DNA of 33,692 nt, taken from positions 1-33,692 of IMG/VR virus record IMGVR_UViG_3300036759_000102. One strand, written 5' to 3'. Within the stretch, counting starts at the first letter, position 1, and each line of letters opens with the position of its first letter. The notes under the pieces were generated by a model. It searched no databases, had not been told where the DNA came from, and saw only the letters and a program-made list of their open reading frames with translations. A program made the position numbers and the translations under genes. Shown here one piece after another: positions 20,612 through 28,545 of the stretch. The DNA is from a virus.

Positions 20612-20643
20612 CGAGGCCTCCAGGCGCAGGCCTGGGGGCCTCG
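20612..20643 (+). terminator. 14-bp GC-rich hairpin after the cement gene
   Basis: CGAGGCCTCCAGGC and GCCTGGGGGCCTCG pair with one G-T wobble around a GCAG loop. TCACTTTCATTC follows, so the T tract is weak: a partial terminator or an mRNA stability/processing element that raises capsid mRNA over downstream genes. Confidence 0.6.
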
Positions 20644-20669
20644 TCACTTTCATTCACTAAGGAAAACCC

Positions 20670-21455
20670 ATGATCACGAAAACGTTTTCAGCGGCCGGCG
20701 TGTCGCTGGCGCAGCTCGTTCAACCTGGCGAATCGTTTACCTATTCGCTCTCGTCCGCGGGTCACACGGGGCAGCTCGTGATCGAAAGCTCGACGGATAA
20801 CTTCGCCACGCTGCGGCGCGAAGCCTCACACACGGGAACAGCGGGAAGTCTGACAACGGCGTCGGCGACACTCATCAACGAGACCAACAAGCCGCGGCAA
20901 TACCGCGCGAAGTCGCTCACGTTCACGTCAGGAAACATCACGGCGACGCTTAACGACGTCACTCCAAAGGCAAGCCAGGCGCCGGTAAAGATTGATCGAA
21001 AAATCATTTTCAGCGCGGCCGGCCGATCGAAAGTCGGCGGCACGTCCGGTTTCGTTGTCGCCGCGGCCGACAACATCGCGCTCGTGACGTGTCCGGCGTC
21101 ACAGTCGGGCTCCAAGCTGGTCGTTCCGCTCTCAGGCTTGCGGCCTGGGGACATCATTCGCGGATTTCATCTGATCGGACAAGTCGAGTCGGGCGGGAAC
21201 ACGGCAACCGTTGACGCGCAGCTGCGCGTGATGAAAGCGGCCGCGGCCGACGTCACCGACGCACTGGTCGGCTCGATCACTCAGGCCTCGTTCACGGCCG
21301 ACGGCATTCTGTCGGCAACCAACACACGCAAAGCAGGACTTAATCAACCCGTGGCCGAGGACGAAACCTACTACGTCCTGATCACGGTTACCACGGCCGC
21401 GGCGACAGATATCGCTCTACAGGGCGTCGCGCTCGAGGTCACTCAAGCCAACTAA
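20670..21455 (+). CDS. Predicted beta-rich virion protein, 261 aa
   Basis: Ser/Thr/Ala-rich and probably all-beta, with two similar-looking halves (about 1-105 and 110-261), the second with SGSKLVVPLSGLRPGDIIRG. Such proteins near capsid genes are often decoration or head-fibre proteins. AAGGA lies 7 nt before ATG 20670. The family is not recognised. Confidence 0.7.
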   Translation: MITKTFSAAGVSLAQLVQPGESFTYSLSSAGHTGQLVIESSTDNFATLRREASHTGTAGSLTTASATLINETNKPRQYRAKSLTFTSGNITATLNDVTPKASQAPVKIDRKIIFSAAGRSKVGGTSGFVVAAADNIALVTCPASQSGSKLVVPLSGLRPGDIIRGFHLIGQVESGGNTATVDAQLRVMKAAAADVTDALVGSITQASFTADGILSATNTRKAGLNQPVAEDETYYVLITVTTAAATDIALQGVALEVTQAN

Positions 21456-21466
21456 GGAGAATTCAC

Positions 21467-22030
21467 ATGGGCAAGTCACAGGGACAGGGAAGCCGCGGCA
21501 AAGCTGCTGCTGCAAAACAAACCACGCCGGCAGAAACCGAGCGCCTCCAGGAACAGCTCGGCGAGTGCCTCGGGCCCGTCGCGGAGCAGGCCGACGGACA
21601 GTATCAAAACCGCGAGGAACCAGGCCTCCGGGAAGGGCCCGCGCCGATCGCCGAGGAAGATCCGATGCTCACTCGCTTGACGCCGCGCTCGCCTCGAGAG
21701 CGTCGCCTCGCGCGCGGCGAGGTTCGCGTGCGCGCTACCAAACTCGGCTACTACGAACACTCACGGCGCAGGCCTGGGGATGTGTTCACGCTCAAGCCGC
21801 GCGAGATCACCGTCTACAACGTGTCGCTACAACGTCCGGAAGTGGATCCCGCAACCGGCGAAGTTCGCATGAGGCTGATCACGGCGATGCAGCAATTTTC
21901 CCCGAATTGGATGGAGCTCGTCGATCCCTCCGAAGTCGAGACGATCACCGGCGCGCAAAAGGCCATTGATCAGGCCAACGCCGACACGTTCCGGTCACGC
22001 ATGCCGGGCACGCACAGAGGAGAGGAGTAG
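21467..22030 (+). CDS. Virion-associated protein with KLGYYxxxRRRPGDVF motif, 187 aa
   Basis: Disordered basic N-terminus (1-30), acidic linker, then VRATKLGYYEHSRRRPGDVF (about residues 88-107) and a late FSPNWMELVD (about 144-153). The pair KLGYY-RRxPGDxF ... FSxxWMExV is a recurrent phage structural pattern near head genes. AAGGAGA lies 8 nt before the ATG. Likely a minor head protein; role unknown. Confidence 0.7.
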   Translation: MGKSQGQGSRGKAAAAKQTTPAETERLQEQLGECLGPVAEQADGQYQNREEPGLREGPAPIAEEDPMLTRLTPRSPRERRLARGEVRVRATKLGYYEHSRRRPGDVFTLKPREITVYNVSLQRPEVDPATGEVRMRLITAMQQFSPNWMELVDPSEVETITGAQKAIDQANADTFRSRMPGTHRGEE

Positions 22031-22034
22031 ATCC

Positions 22035-22289
22035 ATGTTCACACACAGCAAAACCAACGTCGGCGATGGTTCGCCGACCCTTCTTTTCACGGCAGATCAT
22101 GACCTGGAGTTCTCACTCTACGCGGCCGGAGGAGCACAGGTTTTCATCGGCGACGACAGTGTCGACGAAACAACCGGCTTTCCGGTTGTGACCAATAACC
22201 TGAGCTTGAAAGCCGCAGCCGGGGATTCGGTTTACGCCATCACAGACAGCGGGAACACCGACGTGTTCGTGCTGATCAATCACAAATAG
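22035..22289 (+). CDS. Small beta-rich virion protein, 84 aa
   Basis: An 84-aa beta protein (PTLLFTADHDLEFSLYAAGG, VFIGDDSVD, GDSVYAITDSGNTDVFVLIN), probably a small beta-sandwich decorating the capsid or tail. GAGGAG lies 8 nt before ATG 22035. It is similar in size and style to the next gene. Family unknown. Confidence 0.7.
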   Translation: MFTHSKTNVGDGSPTLLFTADHDLEFSLYAAGGAQVFIGDDSVDETTGFPVVTNNLSLKAAAGDSVYAITDSGNTDVFVLINHK

Positions 22290-22301
22290 GAGGAGAAACA
22301 C

Positions 22302-22601
22302 ATGGCCGGACGAGGCGGACACCGAAACACCGATTACGAGACGGTAGCAGCGGGGCAAACCGATCAGGTTCTCGGGCCGGTCGGCGCCGCGGGGGACATC
22401 CTCGAGTCGCTGATCATCCTGGGAACCGGCGCGAATAGCGCCGTCAGCATCAAGGACGGCAGCGGCTCCGCGATTCCACTCACGGCGGCCGCGGCAAGCG
22501 GGACGATCGTTATCCCTCTCGGGATCCGATCGACGAGCGGCGCTTGGAAGGTGACGACGGGATCCGCGGTGACCGTTCTTGCCTGCGGGCGGTACACATG
22601 A
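22302..22601 (+). CDS. Small beta-rich virion protein, 99 aa
   Basis: Beta-rich with GAAGDILESLIILGTGANSA and VSIKDGSGSAIPL, a pattern of small phage head/tail beta-sandwich proteins. AGGAGG precedes ATG 22302. Its stop overlaps the capsid-staple start (ATGA). Likely a structural protein; the exact place in the virion is unknown. Confidence 0.7.
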   Translation: MAGRGGHRNTDYETVAAGQTDQVLGPVGAAGDILESLIILGTGANSAVSIKDGSGSAIPLTAAAASGTIVIPLGIRSTSGAWKVTTGSAVTVLACGRYT

Positions 22602-22921
22602 GCAAGCTCGTCGATCTCAAACTGCCGAAGTCGAAAACCAAAGAGGGGCCGGTCGAGGTAGCCGCCGATCGGCCTCAATACCCCTACGGACTGCAGCTGC
22701 GCCTCGATAACGACACGATCCAAAAACTCGGGATCGACGACATGCCGAAGGTCGGCGACACGTTCGAGCTCGAGGGTAAAGCGGTCGTCACCTCTGTTTC
22801 ACAAAACGAGAGCAAGGGCGAGACGCGGCGCTCGATCGAGCTGCAGCTGACGAAATGTTGCCTGGAGGGTGAGGGCAACGAGGATGACACGGCCGACTCG
22901 CTCTACAAGAAAGCCAAATGA
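22598..22921 (+). CDS. Capsid staple protein, 107 aa
   Basis: Recognised by MSKLVDLKLPKSKTKE, YPYGLQLRLDNDTIQKLG, PKVGDTFELEGKAVVTSVSQ and ELQLTKC, the order seen in phage capsid staple proteins, which wrap and clamp capsid subunits. ATG 22598 overlaps the preceding TGA, and its TGA overlaps the next ATG. Confidence 0.75.
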   Translation: MSKLVDLKLPKSKTKEGPVEVAADRPQYPYGLQLRLDNDTIQKLGIDDMPKVGDTFELEGKAVVTSVSQNESKGETRRSIELQLTKCCLEGEGNEDDTADSLYKKAK

Positions 22922-23874
22922 GCACCGTCAACGATCTAGTAAACGACAGCCTGATCGAGATCGGAGTACTCCGCGCGGGCGACGATCCGGCGCCGGAGGA
23001 TTCCGATCTCGCCTTTAGCCGGCTCAACAAGCTGATCGAGGATCTCAACACCGATCGCATGATGGTCTACGCGATCTCCGAGGATCTGTATCTGCTGCCG
23101 GCCAACACCCAGGAACCGACGATCGGCACATCGGGCACGATCGTTGCGACACGTCCGGAACGGATCGAAAACGCGAACCTGATCGACATCAGCGATACGA
23201 CGATCAGCGGATCGACAGCGACAACCGGCGCCGGCGACAAGATCCTCACCGACTCGGGCAAAGACTTTACAGCGCTCGGCATCACCAAAGGGCGCGACCT
23301 GGTCTACGTGGTTTCCGGTACCGGCGTGACGGCGGGGATCTATCGGATAACGGCTGTCGGGACGACAACGCTCACGCTGGAAACCGATCCGGGCTCGAGC
23401 GGATCCGCGATCTCCTATCGCGTGATCCGGATCCCGTACCGATCGCCGATCGACGTCACGCAGGATCACGACTATTGGGCCGCACTGCGGACTCGAGGCG
23501 TCATTGGCGTGCCGACAGACCTGTTTTATAACCCGACGTACCCTAACGGCACGATCAAGCTCAACAGCTACCTGACGGCCGCGGCCTGCCTCGAGCTGTT
23601 TGCGTGGACCGTGCTCTCGAGTTTCTCGAGCCTGGCCGACACGGTGTCGTTTCCTCCCGGTTACTACAACCTGCTCATGTACAAGCTGGCGATCCGCTGC
23701 TCGGTACCCTTCGACGAGGAGATCAAGCCGGCGACGCTGCTCGAGGCGAACAAAGCCGAGGCCCGGATCCTGTCGATCAACTCGCAGAATCCCCCGCGAA
23801 TGCAGAACACGGCGCCAGGCGCGCGCCGGAAGTACTCCAACATGAATTTCACGGATCCGAGGTTGCCGCAATGA
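22918..23874 (+). CDS. Head-tail adaptor, P22 gp4-like, with inserted beta domain, 318 aa
   Basis: Connector that attaches below the portal and helps retain DNA. The N-terminal helical part (LVNDSLIEIGVLRAGDDPAP, LNKLIEDLNTDRMMVYAISE) and C-terminal part (LTAAACLELFAWTVLSSFSS ... YYNLLMYKLAIRC) are gp4-like. Between them (about residues 91-172) lies a Gly/Thr/Ser-rich beta segment that roughly doubles the length relative to the 166-aa P22 protein. ATG 22918 overlaps the staple stop. Confidence 0.8.
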   Translation: MSTVNDLVNDSLIEIGVLRAGDDPAPEDSDLAFSRLNKLIEDLNTDRMMVYAISEDLYLLPANTQEPTIGTSGTIVATRPERIENANLIDISDTTISGSTATTGAGDKILTDSGKDFTALGITKGRDLVYVVSGTGVTAGIYRITAVGTTTLTLETDPGSSGSAISYRVIRIPYRSPIDVTQDHDYWAALRTRGVIGVPTDLFYNPTYPNGTIKLNSYLTAAACLELFAWTVLSSFSSLADTVSFPPGYYNLLMYKLAIRCSVPFDEEIKPATLLEANKAEARILSINSQNPPRMQNTAPGARRKYSNMNFTDPRLPQ

Positions 23875-24095
23875 CGACGGAGACGATCCTGGGCGTTCTC
23901 GGCCTGATCGTGAGCAGTGGCGGCGCGGGCTTTGCGATCAAGGCAGCCTACAACTCCGGAAGGGTCGTGCAGTGGTCAAAGGATCACGCGGCGAGTGACG
24001 ACGAACGGCACAGGGACCAAAACGATCGCCTCAAGAAGCTCGAGGAAGTGATTTTTCCCCCGATTGTCATCCCTGGGCGGCCGGTGGAAAAGTGA
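23871..24095 (+). CDS. Small single-span membrane protein at head of lysis cassette, 74 aa
   Basis: N-terminal membrane segment (about residues 4-25, TILGVLGLIVSSGGAGFAIK), then a charged coiled coil (DDERHRDQNDRLKKLEEV) and a Pro-rich end. It could be an accessory holin, a hemolysin-XhlA-like protein or a short inner-membrane spanin. ATG 23871 overlaps the adaptor stop, and its TGA overlaps the transglycosylase GTG. Confidence 0.65.
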   Translation: MTTETILGVLGLIVSSGGAGFAIKAAYNSGRVVQWSKDHAASDDERHRDQNDRLKKLEEVIFPPIVIPGRPVEK

Positions 24096-24583
24096 AGTAC
24101 ACGACACTCGAGCTCGTCGCGCTCACCAAGCAAACCGCCGGCGTGTTCGGGATTGATCCTGTCCTCGCCTGTTCGATCGTTGAGCAGGAGTCGGCGTTCA
24201 ACCCGTATGCGTTTCGGCCGGAGTCTGAGAGCGGATTCGTCGAGCGCTACGGCGCCGAATATCACCGGATCGTGCTCGAGTCGGCCTCGAAGTGGGACGA
24301 TCGCTGGATCCGGTTCGAGGATGCCTTTTACGCAAGCTACGGCCTCATGCAAACGCTGTACTGCGTGATCATTGAGAATTTCCCCTCCTCAACCGAGGAG
24401 CTCCGATATCCGACGGCGCTCTGCGATCCCTGGGACGGGCTCAAGTGGGGCTGTCAGCTGTTCGCGAAGAAACTACGCCAGGCGGGCGGCCGTGTCCCTC
24501 AAGCGCTGTTGCTGTGGAACGGCGGCGGAAACAAGAACTATCCGGCCGAGGTGCTCGCACGTCAGGCCAAGTTTCGCGTGTGA
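24092..24583 (+). CDS. Lytic transglycosylase endolysin, 163 aa
   Basis: Cleaves peptidoglycan glycan strands (GH23/SLT fold). Catalytic Glu33 in IVEQESAFNP, GLMQ at 84-87, and LLWNGGGNKNYPAEVL (about 140-155) are the standard SLT motifs. There is no signal peptide, so release to the wall needs a holin; one is encoded at 25081. GTG 24092 is coupled to the previous gene. The same domain also occurs in virion-entry lysins, but the cassette context favours the endolysin role. Confidence 0.85.
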   Translation: MKYTTLELVALTKQTAGVFGIDPVLACSIVEQESAFNPYAFRPESESGFVERYGAEYHRIVLESASKWDDRWIRFEDAFYASYGLMQTLYCVIIENFPSSTEELRYPTALCDPWDGLKWGCQLFAKKLRQAGGRVPQALLLWNGGGNKNYPAEVLARQAKFRV

Positions 24584-24774
24584 ACGCCTGCGCACACTGC
24601 TGGCACTCCGTCGCGGGACATTTCTCCCTCTGGAAATGCTGCCGGTGTGGCACCCATGCCGAGGACGTCTACTCGCCGGAAATGAAGGAATACGAGCTCA
24701 AGATCCTCGATCCGGCCGAGGTTTTCGCGAAGAAAAGTAAGAGGGGACCGAAGGGGAAAAAAGGGGATGGATAG
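24580..24774 (+). CDS. Zinc-binding mini-protein in the lysis cassette, 64 aa
   Basis: Residues 3-25 read ACAHCWHSVAGH and KCCRCGTHAE, two Cys/His knuckles. The C-terminal 20 residues are Lys/Gly-rich. GTG 24580 overlaps the transglycosylase stop and the end overlaps the lipoprotein start. A zinc finger inside a lysis cassette is unexpected; function unknown. Confidence 0.65.
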   Translation: MNACAHCWHSVAGHFSLWKCCRCGTHAEDVYSPEMKEYELKILDPAEVFAKKSKRGPKGKKGDG

Positions 24775-25045
24775 GGACACGCTGCGCGCGATCGCGCTCT
24801 CGAGCGTGCTCGCCTTCTGCCTTGTGTTTTCGTGCTCGAGCTGCGGGAAGCGCGTCGGGATCCCGGACGAGCAGACCGTTGTCCGCGGGCCCGGTTACCT
24901 CTACCAGGATCACGGCACACAGACGCGCCTGGTCGCGACGGATCGCGACGCACTCGATCGAGCGCTCAAGCAGATCTGCCGGGGGCGGCCGTGTGCCGTG
25001 CTGCCTGTCGGCACGGTTTACGAGGTCGAGCGAGTTACTAAGTAG
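24767..25045 (+). CDS. Predicted lipoprotein in the lysis cassette, 92 aa (o-spanin candidate)
   Basis: Signal sequence ALSSVLAFCLVFSCSSCGKR; the cysteines after VFS form an imperfect lipobox, so lipidation is likely but not certain. The mature part is short and ends in a beta-rich region with two more cysteines. In Gram-negative phages a small lipoprotein beside holin and endolysin is typically the outer-membrane spanin subunit; no clear inner-membrane partner is seen unless it is the protein at 23871. ATG 24767 overlaps its neighbour by 8 nt. Confidence 0.6.
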   Translation: MDRDTLRAIALSSVLAFCLVFSCSSCGKRVGIPDEQTVVRGPGYLYQDHGTQTRLVATDRDALDRALKQICRGRPCAVLPVGTVYEVERVTK

Positions 25046-25080
25046 AACTACTAAGTAAAAAGCCCAAGGAGGGGCGCTCC

Positions 25081-25494
25081 ATGATTCCCATCATCGGCGA
25101 GCTGATCGGCAAAGTTATCGACAGAGTTATTCCGGATCCGGCGCAACGGGACGCGATGAAACTCCAGTTTCAACAGCTCGAGCAAGCCGGCGAGTTTAAG
25201 CAGCTCGAGGCGGATCTCGCGGCCAACCTGGCACAAACCGAAATCAACAAGATCGAGGCGGCGTCGCCGTCTCTCTTCAAATCCGGATGGCGGCCGGCGG
25301 TGGGCTGGGTGTGTGTGGCCGGCGTCGGTTACACGTTCCTGGCTCGGCCGATTGTGACATTCGTCTCGAGCCTGTTCGGCGGCCCTGCAGCTCCTCCGAT
25401 CGACACATCCGAGCTGATGGCGCTGCTCCTGACGCTGCTCGGCGTCGGCGGCATGCGGATGTGGGAAAAGTTTAAGGGCGTCGCCTCGAGCTAA
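25081..25494 (+). CDS. Holin, GTA 3TM-type, 137 aa
   Basis: Membrane protein that times lysis. N-terminal amphipathic helical region with KVIDRVIPDPAQRDAMKLQF, then GWRPAVGWVCVAGVGYTFLA (about 69-88) and MALLLTLLGVGGMRMWEKF (about 113-131). This order is the signature of the three-TM holin family known from gene-transfer agents. AAGGAGG lies 8 nt before ATG 25081. Confidence 0.85.
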   Translation: MIPIIGELIGKVIDRVIPDPAQRDAMKLQFQQLEQAGEFKQLEADLAANLAQTEINKIEAASPSLFKSGWRPAVGWVCVAGVGYTFLARPIVTFVSSLFGGPAAPPIDTSELMALLLTLLGVGGMRMWEKFKGVASS

Positions 25495-26946
25495 ATGGGA
25501 CGGGGAAACGCGAAGCTCTGGCCGGATTTCTGCGGCCCGACGTACCAGGCGCTCTCTAAAAAGATCGACGCACAGCGCGCGGTCAACCTGTACGCGGAGC
25601 TTGTCGAGAGCGGGAGCGGCAAGAATCGGTACGCGCTGATCGGGTCCCCTGGGAAAACCCTCTACTCGACGTTTGGCACGGGCCCGATCCGCGGGATGCG
25701 GACCTTTCAAACGACGGCCGGGGAGGTCAGCTACATTGTCTCGGGCGCCGAGGTGTATCAGATCGCCGTCGACGGCACGGAGTCGCTACTCGCCGGCACG
25801 ATCGCCAACGACGGGCTACCCATTCAACAGGCGGCCTCTGAGGCCTCGTTCCTGATCGTTTCCGCAGGCCTGGGCTATTACATCGACGGGACAGGGGTCC
25901 ATCAGATCACCGACGGTGATTTTCCGATCAACCCTCACGGCGCCGGCTACCTCGATGGGTACTTTGTCGTGCTCTCGAGAGGCGACTATCCCACTAACGA
26001 CGATCGCGCCTACTTCTCGGCGCTGAACGATTCGACGAGCTGGGACGCGCTCGATTACTTCAAGGTCGAGGTCGACCTTAACCGCGATGTCGGGATGATC
26101 ATCTCAAACCGTCAGTTGTGGATTTTCGGCTCGCAAATGACGCAGGCCTTCTACAACTCCGGCGACGCGGACACTCCGATCGTGCCGATCGGCGGCGGTG
26201 TGATCGAGGTCGGATGCGCGGCCGAGAATTCGCTGGCCACGCTCGACAATACGATTTTCTGGCTCGGATCCGACAAACGAGGCACGGGTCTTGTATGGAG
26301 GGCGCAGGGGTTTGCGCCGTCTCGCATCTCGACGCACGCGATCGAGACGATGATCTCAGGGTACTCGACGATCGACGATGCGGTCTCCTACGCCTACCAG
26401 GAGGGCGGACACAGTTTCTATCAGCTGTCGTTTCCGACGGCGCAAGCCACGCTCGTTTACGACGTGAACACGGAAATGTGGCACGAGCGCGGCTACTGGA
26501 ACAACCAAACCTCGCAATACGAGGCCGATCTCGGCTTGCATCACATGGTCCGGGGGAATCGTCACCTCGTCGGCTCGCGTGTCGACGGAAAGGTGTACGT
26601 GCAGAGTCTCCTCGCTTACGACGACGCCGGCGCCGCGCTGCGCCGGCTGCGCCGGACGCCGCATGTCACAAAGCTCAATCAGCTGCTCAAGCACAACTCT
26701 TTCGAGCTCGACATGCGAACCGGCGACGGCCTGCCAACACGGACGCCTCAAGTCTCGCTCCGGATCTCCCCCAATGGCGGCGAGACCTACGGCTCGGAGC
26801 GTTTCCGGAGTCTTGGCGACGTCGGCGAGTACAAGAAACAGGTGATCTGGCAGCGCAACGGAAAGATGTCCGACTCGGTGTACGAGATGGTGATCTCCGA
26901 CGCTGTGCCGGTGCGGATCGCGGCGGCTTATATCGACGTGGGGTGA
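25495..26946 (+). CDS. Tail hub / DNA-stabilisation protein, P22 gp10-like, 483 aa
   Basis: Closes the head below the adaptor. The beta-propeller-like sequence with DFCGPTYQALSKKIDAQRAV near the N-terminus, RYALIGSPGKTLYSTFGTGP, and later SDKRGTGLVWRAQGFAPSRI and VSLRISPNGGETYGSERFRS is characteristic of gp10-family proteins. ATG 25495 starts directly after the holin stop. In P22, gp4 and gp10 are adjacent; here the lysis cassette separates them. Confidence 0.85.
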   Translation: MGRGNAKLWPDFCGPTYQALSKKIDAQRAVNLYAELVESGSGKNRYALIGSPGKTLYSTFGTGPIRGMRTFQTTAGEVSYIVSGAEVYQIAVDGTESLLAGTIANDGLPIQQAASEASFLIVSAGLGYYIDGTGVHQITDGDFPINPHGAGYLDGYFVVLSRGDYPTNDDRAYFSALNDSTSWDALDYFKVEVDLNRDVGMIISNRQLWIFGSQMTQAFYNSGDADTPIVPIGGGVIEVGCAAENSLATLDNTIFWLGSDKRGTGLVWRAQGFAPSRISTHAIETMISGYSTIDDAVSYAYQEGGHSFYQLSFPTAQATLVYDVNTEMWHERGYWNNQTSQYEADLGLHHMVRGNRHLVGSRVDGKVYVQSLLAYDDAGAALRRLRRTPHVTKLNQLLKHNSFELDMRTGDGLPTRTPQVSLRISPNGGETYGSERFRSLGDVGEYKKQVIWQRNGKMSDSVYEMVISDAVPVRIAAAYIDVG

Positions 26947-26950
26947 AACG

Positions 26951-28018
26951 ATGAAATCAAGAGTTCTATTGACTGCGCTGGCGGCTGGCCTCCTGGCGAT
27001 TGCTGTCCGGCTGCCGGGGCAGACCTACACGATCTCGCCTCTGCCTCAAGTGCAATACATTGACGCCAACGGAAACCCGCTGGCGAGCGGGAAGGTCTAC
27101 ACCTACACGGCCGGCACGACAACGCCTCTCAACAGCTACAGCGACAATGCCGGCACACCGAACACCAACCCGGTAATTCTCAACTCGAGTGGCCGCGCCA
27201 CGATCTATCTGATCTCAACCTCGTGCTACAAGATCGTCGTCAAAACCTCAGCTGACGTTACCGTTTTCACTCAGGACAACGTCTGTCCGGTACCGCTGCT
27301 GTCGATCTCGGGCGCGATCGTCGGGACGAGCGACTCGCAGACCCTTTCAAACAAGACCCTCAACAACACAAACACAATCACGGTTAAGGATTCGCTTTTC
27401 ACGATCCAGGACGAGGGGAACACGTCGCGGCAAGTGGTGTTTCAACTGTCGGGCCTGTCCGCGGCAACGCGCACAATCACGATGCCCGATGCCTCGCTCA
27501 CGCTAACCGGCACGTCGACAACGGACACCCTCAGCAACAAAACGATCGCATCGCCAACGATCACCGGCACAAGCGCGGTGTCTTCGGCCGACGGTGAGAC
27601 CATCGGCGGGATCATCACGCCGCAACACCTCGAGGTGGTATGGCACGGTCAATTCGCCGCGTCGCCGGCGACGTTCATTGATCAATCGTTTTTCATAGCG
27701 AATCGGGCCTACCAGGTCACCAACGTGACTTACGTCCAGTCGACCGCAGAAACGACGGCAAACCCTTGCAACGTTCAAGTGGTGAAGGACACGGGGACGG
27801 ATGCGCCAGGCGCCGGCACAGATCTTTTGACCAACAACGCCAACGCGGGTTTCGACGCGCGCGCGACAGCAAACACCGTACAGACAGGAACACTCACCGG
27901 CACGGTGGCGTCGCTGCAACTGGCCTCCGGTAACCGGCTCTCGGTCGATTGGGCTTGTACGGGAACAATCACGCAAACCGCCGGCGTCACGATCACCGTC
28001 ACGCTCAAGCGAATTTAA
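26951..28018 (+). CDS. Tail fibre protein with Sec-type signal peptide, 355 aa
   Basis: Residues 1-24 (MKSRVLLTALAAGLLAIAVR) look like a signal peptide. After that comes a common tail-attachment domain: QVQYIDANGNPLASGKVYTY, then TAGTTTPLNSYSDNAG and ILNSSGRATIYL (about 33-88). Two SNKT motifs (133-136 and 195-198), frequent in tail fibres, follow, then a beta-rich C-terminal receptor-binding region. The gene follows gp10-like by 4 nt. A leading signal sequence on a cytoplasmically assembled fibre is odd. Confidence 0.75.
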   Translation: MKSRVLLTALAAGLLAIAVRLPGQTYTISPLPQVQYIDANGNPLASGKVYTYTAGTTTPLNSYSDNAGTPNTNPVILNSSGRATIYLISTSCYKIVVKTSADVTVFTQDNVCPVPLLSISGAIVGTSDSQTLSNKTLNNTNTITVKDSLFTIQDEGNTSRQVVFQLSGLSAATRTITMPDASLTLTGTSTTDTLSNKTIASPTITGTSAVSSADGETIGGIITPQHLEVVWHGQFAASPATFIDQSFFIANRAYQVTNVTYVQSTAETTANPCNVQVVKDTGTDAPGAGTDLLTNNANAGFDARATANTVQTGTLTGTVASLQLASGNRLSVDWACTGTITQTAGVTITVTLKRI

Positions 28019-28030
28019 GAAGGGGGACAC

Positions 28031-28231
28031 GTGGCACGGACGCCGCTTCCTCCTCCTCCGGTTCAAACACCGTTTTTGGATCCTCCCAATAGCGACGGAT
28101 TCCGCGGTGTCTCTCAACCCTGGCTCCGCTGGTTCGAGCGCGTGTTTGTGCTGCAGCAAACGCAGACCGAAGACGAGGACGAGGGATTTCATCCGCTCAA
28201 CCCTGATTTTTGGTTCATGGGGGACCTATGA
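28031..28231 (+). CDS. Small tail-associated protein, 66 aa
   Basis: Pro-rich N-terminus (TPLPPPPVQTPFLDPP), then GVSQPWLRWFERVFVLQQ, a Trp-rich helix seen in small phage tail proteins (the SQPWLRWF pattern), and an acidic tail. AGGGGG precedes GTG 28031. Its stop overlaps the next ATG. Confidence 0.7.
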   Translation: MARTPLPPPPVQTPFLDPPNSDGFRGVSQPWLRWFERVFVLQQTQTEDEDEGFHPLNPDFWFMGDL

Positions 28232-28545
28232 TTTTGACGCAGTTGCGTGGCCTGGGAACACTGAACACCGACAACCAGGTGTTGCTGACCATTCCGGATG
28301 GCTATCAATCGGTGCGCGTCTACGGCCTGTTCATAAACAAGGGCGCGACGAGCCGGATTCTCACTATCACCGCCGCGGGCATCACAGTGTTTCAGGGCGA
28401 TGTCACCAACTCACCGCTTAAGGCGGGCCAACAGCTCGAACTGAATCTGCCTTTTCTTCTGGAGGCGGGCGAGACCATCACCGGCTATCAGAGCGCGGGC
28501 GAGGACGTCGACTTCATCCTGACGGCAGGAAATCTCCCGGTATGA
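28228..28545 (+). CDS. Beta-rich tail protein, 105 aa
   Basis: Beta-sandwich-like sequence (VRVYGLFINKGATSRILTIT, LPFLLEAGETITGYQSAG). It sits between fibre-related genes and overlaps both neighbours by ATGA junctions. It could be a fibre accessory or tip protein. Family unknown. Confidence 0.65.
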   Translation: MILTQLRGLGTLNTDNQVLLTIPDGYQSVRVYGLFINKGATSRILTITAAGITVFQGDVTNSPLKAGQQLELNLPFLLEAGETITGYQSAGEDVDFILTAGNLPV

